From: Micromonospora narathiwatensis
GTDB taxonomy: Bacteria; Actinomycetota; Actinomycetes; Mycobacteriales; Micromonosporaceae
Direction of reading: 5' to 3'
Assembly: GCF_900089605.1 (NCBI RefSeq)
Contig: NZ_LT594324.1
Coordinates: forward strand, 3,720,001-3,784,000
DNA: 64,000 nt
Shown: one piece after another, positions 8,221 to 16,580 of the stretch
How positions within the stretch are numbered: position 1 is the stretch's first letter
How the letters are laid out: each line of letters starts with the position of its first letter
Translations under genes and position numbers: made by a program
The notes under the pieces: model-generated
Seen by the model: only the letters and a program-made list of their open reading frames with translations
Database searches by the model: none
What the model was told of the DNA's origin: nothing

Positions 8221-9008
8221 CCACGCTCTCGTACGCCCTCCGCGACTCGAGCACGATGCTGCGCCGCAACCTGCGGCACATGCGGCGCTATCCTTCGCTG
8301 ACCCTGATGCTCGCCGGCATGCCCGTGGTGTTCCTGCTGCTCTTCGTCTACGTCTTCGGCGGGACCCTGGGCAACGGCCTCGGCGGACCGGCCGGCGGGC
8401 GGGCCGCGTACCTCACCTATGTCGTACCCGGCATCCTGATGATGGGGGTGGCCGGCGCGGCCAACGGCACGGCGATATCGGTCGCCACCGACATGACCGA
8501 GGGAATCATCTCGCGGTTCCGCACCATGGCGATCGCCCGCGCGTCGGTGCTGACCGGTCACGTGGTCGGCAGCCTGATCCAGACGATGCTCAGCCTGGTC
8601 GTGGTCGTCGGCGTCGCGCTGCTGGTCGGTTTCCGTTCCGACGCCGGCCCGCTCGCCTGGCTCGCCGCCGCCGGGGTTCTGGCCATGGCGACCTTCGCCC
8701 TCACCTGGCTGGCGGTGGCGCTCGGGCTGGTCAGCGAGAGCGTCGAGACGGCCAGCAACCTGCCGATGCCGCTGACCCTCCTGCCCTTCCTCGGCAGCGG
8801 TTTCGTGCCCACCGAGTCGATGCCGGCCGGGCTGCGCCAGTTCGCCGAGTACCAGCCGTTCACCCCGATCATCGAGACCCTGCGCGGTCTGCTGACCGGC
8901 GGCCCGGTCGGGTCGAACGCCGTGGCCGCCACCGCCTGGTGCGCCGCCATCGCGCTGGCCAGTTATCTCTGGGCGAGGCGGCTCTACGCCCGCCGGACCG
9001 CGCGCTGA
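8217..9008 (+). CDS. ABC-2 type permease, DrrB-like
   Basis: A 263-residue membrane protein with six hydrophobic segments and the ABC-2 pattern (MMGVAGAANGTAISVATDMTEGIISRFRTMAI near the middle, FLGSGFVPTESMPAGLRQFAEYQPFTPIIETLRGLL near the end), typical of DrrB/antibiotic exporters. It pairs with the ATPase encoded immediately upstream; ATG 8217 overlaps that gene's stop. Substrate unknown; the linked small regulator gene suggests inducible expression. Confidence 0.9.
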   Translation: MTTLSYALRDSSTMLRRNLRHMRRYPSLTLMLAGMPVVFLLLFVYVFGGTLGNGLGGPAGGRAAYLTYVVPGILMMGVAGAANGTAISVATDMTEGIISRFRTMAIARASVLTGHVVGSLIQTMLSLVVVVGVALLVGFRSDAGPLAWLAAAGVLAMATFALTWLAVALGLVSESVETASNLPMPLTLLPFLGSGFVPTESMPAGLRQFAEYQPFTPIIETLRGLLTGGPVGSNAVAATAWCAAIALASYLWARRLYARRTAR

Positions 9009-9036
9009 CCCGCCCCACCCAGACCGCGGTGGTGGT

Positions 9037-9252
9037 TCACGCCGCCCGTCCCCGTCGGATCCGCCGGGGACGGGCGGCGGCAGCCGGTGCCAGCACCTCC
9101 ACCACGAAGCCGGCCCGGGCGAACACCTCGATCGCCCGGTGCTCGGCCGCGTCCAACCGGGCCGCCGGCGAGTCCGCGTCGAGCAGCGCGGTCACCAGGC
9201 AGCCGGAGCACCCGGCGCCGCGGATCCCGCAGGTGTCGCAGTCGATGAGCAT
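9037..9252 (-). CDS. small cysteine-rich protein (71 aa)
   Basis: The N-terminus MLIDCDTCGIRGAGCSGCLV has four cysteines in a CxxC...CxxC arrangement, suggesting a metal site. The rest is a short alpha/beta stretch (AIEVFARAGFVVEVLAP) and a basic arginine-rich tail. ATG 9252 follows a strong AGGAGG ribosome site. It stands alone between the ABC permease (convergent) and the NYN-domain gene (same strand). I do not know its function. Confidence 0.65.
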   Translation of the reverse strand: MLIDCDTCGIRGAGCSGCLVTALLDADSPAARLDAAEHRAIEVFARAGFVVEVLAPAAAARPRRIRRGRAA

Positions 9253-9370
9253 CGTGCCTCCTGACGAGCGTGGCGGCGGGAGCGACCACGTCGTCACCAC
9301 CCGACCACCGTCGGTCAGGTCGGACACTATCCACCGGGTACGACACAACCGGACAACCGGTGATCAACAG

Positions 9371-10879
9371 TCAGGAGCGGGACAGCCGGCGCAGCAGCGA
9401 GTCGGCGCCGAGCGGGTACGCGCCGTGCCGGCGTACCCCGTCGGCGACCTCGCGGTCGGAGGAGACCACCACCACCGGACGCCCCGCCGGCTCGGCGCGG
9501 ACCAGCCGGCGGATCAGCTCGTCCGCGGTCTCCCCCTTGCGGGAGAAGAGCACCCGCACCCCGCGCGGCGTGGGCGGCAGCCCGTGGATCCGCTCCGCGC
9601 CGTCGAAGACCACGGTGACCTCGTCGCCGGTCTGCGCGGCGATCCCGCCCAGCCCGCTGATCAGCCGTTTGCGCTGCTGCTCCAGCGACATCTCACCGAA
9701 GCCGCGCTTGGTGACGTTGTAGCCGTCGACCACCAGGTGCGCCTTGGGCAGCGCGAGCAGCTGGTCCAGCCGGGCCGGGTCGTCGGTGTCCCGGGCACGG
9801 GCCGCCGCACCGGCCGGGGTGGCCGCCGACTGGTCGGCGAAGGCGTCCGCGACGAAGTCCGCCGGCAGCTTCTCCACCGGGTCGAGCGCAAGCTCGCGGC
9901 GCAGCCCCACCGCCGCCTGGCCGATGGTCTCCAGCAGCAGCCACAGCTTCGCGTCGTCGACCGAGCGGGCCTCCTTGGCGACGGCCCGGGCCACCCCCGC
10001 GGCGGACTCCGCCTCGGCCAGCCGGGCCCGGACGCGGCGCAGCTCGGCGTCCGCGTCGGCCGCCGCCCGCGCGGCCCGGCCCCGCTCGGTGGCCAGCATC
10101 TCGGTGGCCTTGCGCTCCCGGCCCTGGGTCTCGCGGAGGGTACGGGCGAGCTGGCGGGCCTCCTCGCGGAGCTGGCCCAACTCCTCCCGCACCCGGGCCA
10201 GCTCGTCGCGGAGCTTCTCCGCCTCGACCCGGGCCACGGCCCGGTCGTGCTCGGCGCGGGTGGCCCGCTGCTCGGCCTCCCGGACCAGCTCGGCCACCAC
10301 CGCGCTGTCCGCCTCCGCGCGCACCGCGGCGCCGCTGGCCTCGATCAGCTCGCGCCAGCCCCGGGGCCGGGCCAGATAGGCCAGGGCGGCCACCTCGACC
10401 GGGTCGGCGGCGGCCGGGGCGGTCCCCTCCACGACGGCCGCGCCGAGATCGCCGGCGTCGGCCAGCACCCGCGCGGTGACCCGCTGCCGGAACAGCGGGT
10501 CGGCGGTGAGCTGGGCGGCGATGACCGGGGCGCCCAGCCGGGCGCGCCGGTTCGGGGCGAACTTGGCGACCCGGCGCAGCGGGACGGGCACCTCGTCGGC
10601 GGGCAATCCGGGCAGCACGGCGGCGGTGAGCGCCACGATCCGCTGCCGGACCGGCTCGGGCAGGACCGGCTCGGGCTCGGGATCGGACTCGGCCGGACCG
10701 CCGGCTCCGGCCCACCCGCTGACGCCGACCGATCCGCCGGCTCCGGCCGACCCGCTGACGTCGGTCAGCGCGCCGGCGGCGTCCGTACCCGGGGCGCGCG
10801 GGCCCTCACCGGCGTCCTGCGCGGCGGCCACCGGCTCCTCCTCGGGGAGGTGGTCGTCGTACGGCTCGGTGAGGGGCAT
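9371..10879 (-). CDS. NYN/PIN-like ribonuclease domain protein
   Basis: A 502-residue protein. Residues 1-75 are a Gly/Ser/Pro-rich acidic stretch with an internal duplication (VSGSAGAGG / VSGWAGAGG); about 75-200 is an alpha-helical domain; about 200-310 is a charged coiled coil (REAEQRATRAEHDRAVARVEAEK...). The C-terminal 150 residues are a YacP-like NYN domain with the acidic residues of PIN nucleases: VVDGYNVT, VVFDGAE, ETADELI, SSDREV. Family members are thought to cut or process RNA. ATG 10879 has a GGGAG site. Confidence 0.85.
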   Translation of the reverse strand: MPLTEPYDDHLPEEEPVAAAQDAGEGPRAPGTDAAGALTDVSGSAGAGGSVGVSGWAGAGGPAESDPEPEPVLPEPVRQRIVALTAAVLPGLPADEVPVPLRRVAKFAPNRRARLGAPVIAAQLTADPLFRQRVTARVLADAGDLGAAVVEGTAPAAADPVEVAALAYLARPRGWRELIEASGAAVRAEADSAVVAELVREAEQRATRAEHDRAVARVEAEKLRDELARVREELGQLREEARQLARTLRETQGRERKATEMLATERGRAARAAADADAELRRVRARLAEAESAAGVARAVAKEARSVDDAKLWLLLETIGQAAVGLRRELALDPVEKLPADFVADAFADQSAATPAGAAARARDTDDPARLDQLLALPKAHLVVDGYNVTKRGFGEMSLEQQRKRLISGLGGIAAQTGDEVTVVFDGAERIHGLPPTPRGVRVLFSRKGETADELIRRLVRAEPAGRPVVVVSSDREVADGVRRHGAYPLGADSLLRRLSRS

Positions 10880-10993
10880 GTGGCAAGTCTCCCACCGCGG
10901 ACGGGCCCACCGCCCGGTGAGTGAGCCGATCTCTCATCCTAATCCCGTGGTAACGGCTGGGGCCGGTGGGACGGGAGTGTCGGACCCGCCCGC

Positions 10994-10999
10994 TAGCGT
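10994..10999 (+). promoter_or_regulatory. TAGCGT -10 box, leaderless start
   Basis: TAGCGT lies 7 nt before GTG 11007, which has no Shine-Dalgarno sequence. This is the spacing expected when transcription starts at the start codon. Confidence 0.55.
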
Positions 11000-11006
11000 G
11001 CCGCGG

Positions 11007-12764
11007 GTGACGCGAGCGGAGTACGTCCAGGAGGCGCTGGCCGGCCTGGACCGGGCGACGGGCACCGGGGTCGACCCCGCGCTGCCGCTCTACGCGACCA
11101 CCTTCGTGGTGGTCGACCTGGAGACCACCGGCGGCGCGCCGGACGGCGGCGGGATCACCGAGATCGGCGCGGTCAAGGTACGCGGCGGCGAGGAGCTGGG
11201 AGTGCTCGCCACCCTGGTCAACCCGGGCGAGCCGATCCCACCGTTCATCACCGTGCTGACCGGCATCACCCAGGCCATGCTGCTCCCCGCCCCGCCGATC
11301 GAGCAGGTGCTGCCGAGTTTCCTGGAGTTCATCGCCGACGCCGTGCTGGTCGCCCACAACGCCCCGTACGACGTGGGTTTCCTCAAGGCCGCCTGCACCC
11401 GGCACGGCTACCGCTGGCCCAACCCGCGGGTGCTGGACACCGCGGCGCTGGCCCGCCGGGTGCTCACCCGCGACGAGGTGCCCAACCGCAAGCTCGGCAC
11501 CCTGGCCGCCTACTTCCGCACCGCCACCCAGCCCACCCACCGGGCGCTGGACGACGCGAAGGCCACCGTCGACGTGCTGCACGGGCTGATCGGCCGGCTC
11601 GGCGGGCATCGGGTGGACACCGTCGGCGAGGCGATCGAGTTCGCCCGGGCGGTCACCCCCACCCAGCGGCGCAAGCGCCACCTCGCCGACGGGCTGCCGA
11701 AGGTCCCCGGGGTCTACATCTTCCGGGCCGCCGACGACCGGCCGCTCTACGTCGGCACCTCCGGCGACATCGCCACCCGGGTCCGCAGCTACTTCACGGC
11801 CAGCGAGAAACGGGCCCGGATCTCCGAGATGCTGGCCGCCGCCGAGCGGGTCGACGCCGTCGAGTGCGCCCACTCGCTGGAGGCGGAGGTCCGCGAGCTG
11901 CGGTTGATCGCCGCGCACGCGCCGCCGTACAACCGGCGCTCGAAGTACCCGGAACGCCAGGTCTGGCTGAAGCTGACCGACGAGGCGTACCCGAGGTTGT
12001 CGATCGTGCGCGACCTCGCCCCCACCGACACCGCCTACCTCGGCCCGTTCCGCTCCAAGCAGGCCGCCGAGTTGGCCGCCGCCGGCTTCCACGACGCGGT
12101 GCCGCTGCGCCAGTGCACCCACCGGCTCTCCCGGCGCACCACCATGCCGGCCTGCGCGCTGGCCGAGCTGGGTCGTTGCCCGGCGCCCTGCGAGCACCGG
12201 ATCACCCCCGAGGAGTACGACCAGCGCGCCGCCGCCCCGTTCCGTACCGCCACCACCGACGACCCGCAGGTGGTGGTGGACGCCCTGCTCGCCCGGATCG
12301 AGGTGCTCTCCCACGCCCAGCGCTACGAGGAGGCCGCGGTGGTGCGGGCCCGGCTGGCCGCGGTGCTGCGCGCGGCGGTCCGGATGCAGCGGCTGGTGGC
12401 GCTGACCCGCATCGCCGAGCTGGCCGCCGCCCGCCCGCACGCCCGGGGCGGCTGGGAGCTGGCCCTGGTCCGCCACGGCCGGCTGGCCGGCGCGGGCGTC
12501 TCCCCGCCGGGTGTCCATCCGCGACCGACCATCAACGCGATCCGGGCCACGGCCGAGACCGTCCTGCCCGGTCACGGCCCGGTCCCGGCGGCCTCCGCCG
12601 AGGAGACCGAACGGGTCCTGTCCTGGTTGGAACGACCGGAGACCCGGCTGGTGGAAATCTCCTCCGGCTGGGCGTCGCCGACCACCGGCGCGGGCCGGTT
12701 CCGTGCCCTGCTGACCAAGGCCGAGAGCGGAGGGTCCCACCAACTCTCGACCGAACGCTCATGA
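11007..12764 (+). CDS. DEDDh exonuclease fused to a UvrC-like GIY-YIG nuclease
   Basis: A 585-residue two-enzyme protein. Residues 30-195 form a DnaQ-type 3'-5' exonuclease: VVDLETTGG, AHNAPYDVGFL and HRALDDAKATVD supply the DEDDh residues. Residues about 225-310 are a GIY-YIG nuclease (GVYIFRAADDRPLYVGTSG...RVRSYF), followed by four cysteines (RQC, PAC, GRCPAPC) like the UvrC cluster and a UVR-like helix pair (AQRYEEAAVVRARL). The RNase H-like second nuclease of UvrC is absent, as in Cho. M. tuberculosis Rv2191 has the same plan. The role is probably DNA damage incision with end trimming. GTG 11007 was chosen over upstream in-frame starts because of the -10 box. Confidence 0.87.
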   Translation: MTRAEYVQEALAGLDRATGTGVDPALPLYATTFVVVDLETTGGAPDGGGITEIGAVKVRGGEELGVLATLVNPGEPIPPFITVLTGITQAMLLPAPPIEQVLPSFLEFIADAVLVAHNAPYDVGFLKAACTRHGYRWPNPRVLDTAALARRVLTRDEVPNRKLGTLAAYFRTATQPTHRALDDAKATVDVLHGLIGRLGGHRVDTVGEAIEFARAVTPTQRRKRHLADGLPKVPGVYIFRAADDRPLYVGTSGDIATRVRSYFTASEKRARISEMLAAAERVDAVECAHSLEAEVRELRLIAAHAPPYNRRSKYPERQVWLKLTDEAYPRLSIVRDLAPTDTAYLGPFRSKQAAELAAAGFHDAVPLRQCTHRLSRRTTMPACALAELGRCPAPCEHRITPEEYDQRAAAPFRTATTDDPQVVVDALLARIEVLSHAQRYEEAAVVRARLAAVLRAAVRMQRLVALTRIAELAAARPHARGGWELALVRHGRLAGAGVSPPGVHPRPTINAIRATAETVLPGHGPVPAASAEETERVLSWLERPETRLVEISSGWASPTTGAGRFRALLTKAESGGSHQLSTERS

Positions 12765-12770
12765 CCAAGT

Positions 12771-12802
12771 GTCCGATCGGACTACGTCGACTCCCTTAGT
12801 CT
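12771..12802 (+). promoter_or_regulatory. promoter of the RSH gene with palindrome near -35
   Basis: TAGTCT at 12797-12802 is a good -10 box. A perfect 12-bp palindrome GTCCGATCGGAC (12771-12782) covers the -35 position and could be an operator. The predicted leader is about 80 nt and contains a GCCCG-TTTCG-CGGGC hairpin. Confidence 0.5.
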
Positions 12803-12890
12803 GTTAAGAGAGTGCAGTCCTGCCCGTTTCGCGGGCCTGCTCCCGGTCGCCGGCGGGGCGGCCCGGGGCCGGGGTGAGGAGGTGTCCCAG

Positions 12891-14681
12891 GTGGACGTCG
12901 ACGCCGGACACGGCGCCGCCCTGGGCGGCGCCCTCCCGACCCAGCCCGGCGATCTGCCGCTGACCCGCCGGCTGCGCTCCCTGCTCACCTGGCCCACCAC
13001 CGACACCGACCCGGTCAGCGCCCTGGTCCGCACCCATCGCGGCATCCACGCCAACGCCGACGCCTCGGTGCTACGTCGGGCGTACACGATCGCCGAGAAC
13101 ATGCACCGCGGCCAGTTCCGCAAGAGCGGCGAGCCGTACATCACCCATCCCCTCGCCGTCGCCCAGATCTGCGCCGACCTCGGCGTGGACACCACCACCC
13201 TGGTCGCCGCGCTGCTGCACGACACCGTGGAGGACACCCGCTACACCCTCCAGGCGCTCCAGGAGGACTTCGGCCGCGAGGTGGCCCACCTGGTCGACGG
13301 GGTGACCAAGTTCGACAAGGCGTTCTACGGCAAGGCCGCCGAGGCGGAGACCGTCCGCAAGATGATCGTCGCGGCCGGCAAGGACGTCCGGGTGCTGATC
13401 ATCAAGCTGGCCGACCGGCTGCACAACATGCGCACCCTGGGCGTACGCTCCGCCGCCTCCCGGGAGCGGATCGCCCGCAAGACCGAGGAGGTGCTCGTCC
13501 CGCTCTGCGACCGGCTGGGCATCCAGACCCTGAAACGCGACCTGGACGACGTGGTGCTGCTGCACCTGCACCCCGAGGAGCACGCCCGGATCGCCCGGCA
13601 CGTGCACGACCGGCCCGGGTGGGACGCGTACCTCGCCGAGGTGGTGGCGAAGGCCCGGGTGGCGCTGCGTCGCAGCCGGGTCGACGCCGAGGTCTCCCCC
13701 CGCCCCCGGCACCTCTACTCGATCTGGCGGGACACCGTGGCGGGCGGGTACGCCGCCCCGTTCGACCTGCCCCGCATCGCGATCGTGGTGGACGGCCCGG
13801 CCACCGACTGCTACGCCGCCCTCGGCGCGGTGCACGGGCTGTGGCGGCCGGTGCCGGGCCGCTTCAAGGACTTCATCGCCTCCCCCAAGAACAACCTCTA
13901 CCGCTCGCTGCACACCAGCGTCCGCGGCCCGCAGGACCGCACGGTGGAGGTGCTGATCCGCACCGAGGAGATGCACCGGTCCGCCGAGTACGGCGTCGCC
14001 GCCCAGTACCGTTTCCCGCGCGCCGCCGGGCGGGCCGCCGATCGGGCGGACGAGTTGGCCTGGCTGCGCCGGGTGCTCGACTGGGAGCAGGACACCGTCG
14101 ACCCGACCCAGTTCATGGAGTCGCTGCGCTGCGACCTGGCGGAGGCGCAGGTCCAGGTGGTCGCCGACGGGCGGCAGATCGTCCTCCCGGCCGGCGCGAC
14201 CCCGGTCGACCTGGCGTACGAGCTGGGCACCGAGCGGGGCGACCACTGCCTCGCCGCCCGGATCAACGGGCGGCTGGCCCCGCTCTCCTCCGAACTGGAG
14301 GAGGGCGACGTGGTGGAGATCTTCACCGAGAGCGACGCGGACAGCGGCTACGATGCCGACGCCGCGCCGCGCGGGCCGCGCCGGGAGTGGCTTCGCTTCG
14401 TCAAGTCGCCGCACGCCCAGATGCAGATCAACCGCTGGTTCGCCGAGCACACCGAGCCGGGCATCTCGATCGCCGACAAGGTACGCCTCGGCCGGGCCAC
14501 CATCGGCCTCGCGCTGCGCAAGCACAACCGGGGTCTGGCCAGCGACCTGCCGCTGCTGCGGCTCTCCGAGGAACTGGGCTACCCGGACCTGGAGACCCTG
14601 CTGGTGGCGGTCTTCGACCGGGCCGTCGAGCCGGACACGGTGGTCCAGCAACTGATCGACCTCGTCGACCACCGGCAGTAG
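12891..14681 (+). CDS. RelA/SpoT homologue (RSH) with degenerate synthetase domain
   Basis: A 596-residue protein. The HD hydrolase domain (about 50-210) is intact: KSGEPYITHP, LLHDTVEDT, VDGVTKFDK, LADRLHNMRTL. The synthetase region (about 255-390) keeps GRFKDFIASPK and EVLIRT but departs at conserved places: the DLxxxRI arginine is replaced (DLPRIAIVV), YQS is YRS, and the GIAAHW histidine is Gln (GVAAQY). A TGS domain follows (about 410-480). The C-terminal ACT domain of full-length Rel (about 790 aa) is missing. It probably hydrolyses (p)ppGpp and may not make it. GTG 12891 has AGGAGG 8 nt upstream; GTG 12882 is an alternative. Confidence 0.88.
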   Translation: MDVDAGHGAALGGALPTQPGDLPLTRRLRSLLTWPTTDTDPVSALVRTHRGIHANADASVLRRAYTIAENMHRGQFRKSGEPYITHPLAVAQICADLGVDTTTLVAALLHDTVEDTRYTLQALQEDFGREVAHLVDGVTKFDKAFYGKAAEAETVRKMIVAAGKDVRVLIIKLADRLHNMRTLGVRSAASRERIARKTEEVLVPLCDRLGIQTLKRDLDDVVLLHLHPEEHARIARHVHDRPGWDAYLAEVVAKARVALRRSRVDAEVSPRPRHLYSIWRDTVAGGYAAPFDLPRIAIVVDGPATDCYAALGAVHGLWRPVPGRFKDFIASPKNNLYRSLHTSVRGPQDRTVEVLIRTEEMHRSAEYGVAAQYRFPRAAGRAADRADELAWLRRVLDWEQDTVDPTQFMESLRCDLAEAQVQVVADGRQIVLPAGATPVDLAYELGTERGDHCLAARINGRLAPLSSELEEGDVVEIFTESDADSGYDADAAPRGPRREWLRFVKSPHAQMQINRWFAEHTEPGISIADKVRLGRATIGLALRKHNRGLASDLPLLRLSEELGYPDLETLLVAVFDRAVEPDTVVQQLIDLVDHRQ

Positions 14682-14717
14682 CCGAAAGCCGTTCGTCCGG
14701 CGGAGCCCTCCGGCCAT

Positions 14718-14723
14718 TAGCCT
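14718..14723 (+). promoter_or_regulatory. TAGCCT -10 box, leaderless start
   Basis: TAGCCT with a 6-nt gap (GAAGGC) to ATG 14730. No separate ribosome site fits. Confidence 0.5.
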
Positions 14724-14729
14724 GAAGGC

Positions 14730-15269
14730 ATGATCCCCCGCGCGCGTGCCACCGGACGGGCCCTCGGCTATCAACTCTTCTACCGCCTCCCCGTCCCGCT
14801 GCGGCGCCGGCTGGTCCGCCTGGCCGTGCCGAAGTACATCGTCGGCGCGGTCGCCCTGGTCCGGGACACCGAGGCCGAGGGCGCGGGACGGCTCCTGCTG
14901 CTCCGCCAGCCGCCCGGCTACAGCTGGACCCTGCCGGCCGGGCTGCTGCAACGCGGCGAGGCGCCGGTGGTCGGCGCGGCCCGCGAGCTGCACGAGGAGT
15001 CGGGCATCCGGCTCTCCCCCGACCGGCTCCGCCCGGCCGTGCCCAATGCCGTGGTGCACGCCAAGGGCTGGGTGGACGTGGTCTTCGAGACCGAGGTGCC
15101 GGCCTCGACCACCGAGCTGAAGGTGGACGGCGCCGAGGTGTTCGAGGCGGCCTGGCACCCGCTGGACGACCTGCCCCGGCTGAGCCGGGCCACCGCCAAC
15201 CTGCTCGCCCACTACGGCATCGGTCCGCGCGCCGGCGAGGTCCCGCCCGCGGCGCCACCGGGCGCGTGA
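14730..15269 (+). CDS. NUDIX hydrolase
   Basis: A 179-residue protein with a complete Nudix box, GLLQRGEAPVVGAARELHEESGI (G-x5-E-x7-REL-x-EE-x-G-I), at about residues 71-93. The basic N-terminus (RLPVPLRRRLVRLAVPKYIVG) may make contact with membrane or nucleic acid. It hydrolyses a nucleoside diphosphate linked to another group; the actual substrate cannot be read from the sequence. Its stop overlaps the GTG of the nucleotidyltransferase gene (GTGA), suggesting linked roles in nucleotide-sugar turnover. Confidence 0.88.
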   Translation: MIPRARATGRALGYQLFYRLPVPLRRRLVRLAVPKYIVGAVALVRDTEAEGAGRLLLLRQPPGYSWTLPAGLLQRGEAPVVGAARELHEESGIRLSPDRLRPAVPNAVVHAKGWVDVVFETEVPASTTELKVDGAEVFEAAWHPLDDLPRLSRATANLLAHYGIGPRAGEVPPAAPPGA

Positions 15270-16177
15270 CCGGCCCCGGCCCGACCGGCGCGGCGGGTCC
15301 CGGCTGGCGGGCGGCGGCGGACGTCTGCGCGGTGGTGCTCGCCGCCGGCGAGGGCACCCGACTGCGCCCGCTGACCGAGCGGGTGCCGAAGGCGCTCTGC
15401 CCGGTCGGCAACGTGCCGCTGCTGGACCGGGCCCTCGACCGGCTGGCCGGACTCGGCCTGGCCGGCCCGGAGCGGGTCGCGGTGAACGCCTGCTACCTGG
15501 GCGACCTCGTGGTGGCGCACGTCGGGTTCCGGGCCCACCTGTCGGTCGAGCCGGGCGACCCGCTCGGCACCGCCGGCGGGCTGGGCAACCTGCGGGACTG
15601 GATCGCCGGGCGGGGCGTGCTGGTCAGCAACGCCGACGCGTACCTGGCCGATCCGGACGCCCCGCCGGGGCCGGACGTCGCGGCGCTGCTGGACGGCTGG
15701 GACGGGCGGAGCGTACGCCTGCTCGGCCAGCCGGCCGACGAGCCGGCGGCCCTCGGCACCTTCGGCGGCCACCGGTTCGTCGGGTTCTCGCTGCTGCCCT
15801 GGCGGCTGGTCCGGGACCTGCCGGCGGCCTTCGGCGACCTGGTCCGGGCGGTGTGGCGGCCGGCGGAGGCGGCCGGTGCGCTCACGGTGGTGCCCTACCG
15901 GGGCACCTTCTACGACACCGGCACGCCGGCCGACTACCTGACGGCGAACCTGCACGCGGCCGGCGAGGGCAGCCTCGTGCACCCGACCGCCACCGTCACC
16001 GGGCGGGTGCGCCGGGCGGTGGTCGGTGCGGAAGCAACCGTCCGGGGCGAGGTCACCCGCGCCGTGGTCTGGCCCGGCGCGACGGTCGGGCCGGACGAGC
16101 GGCTCACCGACGCGATCCGCGCCGGGAACGATCTGACCGTCCCGGCCGGCCGGATCGCGGAGCCGGGGACGGGCTGA
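15266..16177 (+). CDS. sugar nucleotidyltransferase (mannose-1-P guanylyltransferase-like)
   Basis: A 303-residue NTP_transferase protein. The signature AAGEGTRLRPLTERVPKALCPVGNVPLLDRAL (about 27-58) binds the nucleotide and metal; VSNADAYL and GTFYDTGTPADYL complete the active site. The C-terminal 60 residues (VHPTATVTGRVRRAVVGAEATVRGEV...) are a short left-handed beta-helix, as in GDP-mannose or glucose-1-phosphate transferases. It probably activates a sugar phosphate for cell-wall or glycolipid synthesis. The GTG start overlaps the NUDIX stop. Confidence 0.83.
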   Translation: MTGPGPTGAAGPGWRAAADVCAVVLAAGEGTRLRPLTERVPKALCPVGNVPLLDRALDRLAGLGLAGPERVAVNACYLGDLVVAHVGFRAHLSVEPGDPLGTAGGLGNLRDWIAGRGVLVSNADAYLADPDAPPGPDVAALLDGWDGRSVRLLGQPADEPAALGTFGGHRFVGFSLLPWRLVRDLPAAFGDLVRAVWRPAEAAGALTVVPYRGTFYDTGTPADYLTANLHAAGEGSLVHPTATVTGRVRRAVVGAEATVRGEVTRAVVWPGATVGPDERLTDAIRAGNDLTVPAGRIAEPGTG

Positions 16178-16190
16178 CCGGTCGAGCCCT

Positions 16191-16196
16191 TAGCAT
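16191..16196 (+). promoter_or_regulatory. TAGCAT -10 box of the AsnC/RAM gene
   Basis: TAGCAT followed by a leader of about 27 nt that contains GGAG (16217-16220) 9 nt before GTG 16230. Confidence 0.5.
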
Positions 16197-16229
16197 GGGC
16201 GACGACGTCGACGAACGGAGAAATGCCCC

Positions 16230-16517
16230 GTGATCACCGCGATCGTGCTGATCGACTGCGCCACCGACTCCATCCCCGAGGTGGCCGAGACCCTGGCCAA
16301 CCTGCCCGGCGTCAGCGAGGTCTACTCGGTGGCCGGTCACGTCGACCTGATCGCCATGATCCGGGTCCGCGAGTTCGAGCAGATCGCCCAGGTCATCGCC
16401 GGCAGCATCTCCAAGGTGCCCGGAGTGATCAACACCGAGTCGCACATCGCGTTCCGGGCGTACTCGCAGCACGACCTGGAGGAGGCGTTCGCGATCGGGC
16501 TGGCCAACGCCGACTGA
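16230..16517 (+). CDS. stand-alone Lrp/AsnC ligand-binding (RAM) domain protein
   Basis: A 95-residue protein consisting only of the AsnC effector domain: MITAIVLIDCATDSIPEVAETLANLPGVSEVYSVAGHVDLIAMIRV, with the beta-alpha-beta-beta-alpha-beta pattern and the G-V/Y-D turn. There is no helix-turn-helix. Such proteins form rings that bind small metabolites and may modulate full-length Lrp regulators. GTG 16230 has GGAG 9 nt upstream; an overlapping ATG at 16223 is in another frame. Confidence 0.88.
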   Translation: MITAIVLIDCATDSIPEVAETLANLPGVSEVYSVAGHVDLIAMIRVREFEQIAQVIAGSISKVPGVINTESHIAFRAYSQHDLEEAFAIGLANAD

Positions 16518-16518
16518 C

Positions 16519-16580
16519 CCCGTACGTGTGGCGGCCGGCCCACCCCCATGGGACGGACCGGCCACCATCGGTCGTACGGG
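16519..16580. terminator. bidirectional terminator between convergent genes
   Basis: CCCGTACG (16519-16526) is complementary to CGTACGGG (16573-16580), and GC-rich inner segments (GGCCGG/CCGGCC) can extend the stem. It fills the 63-nt space between the AsnC/RAM and DUF4142 stops. Confidence 0.5.
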
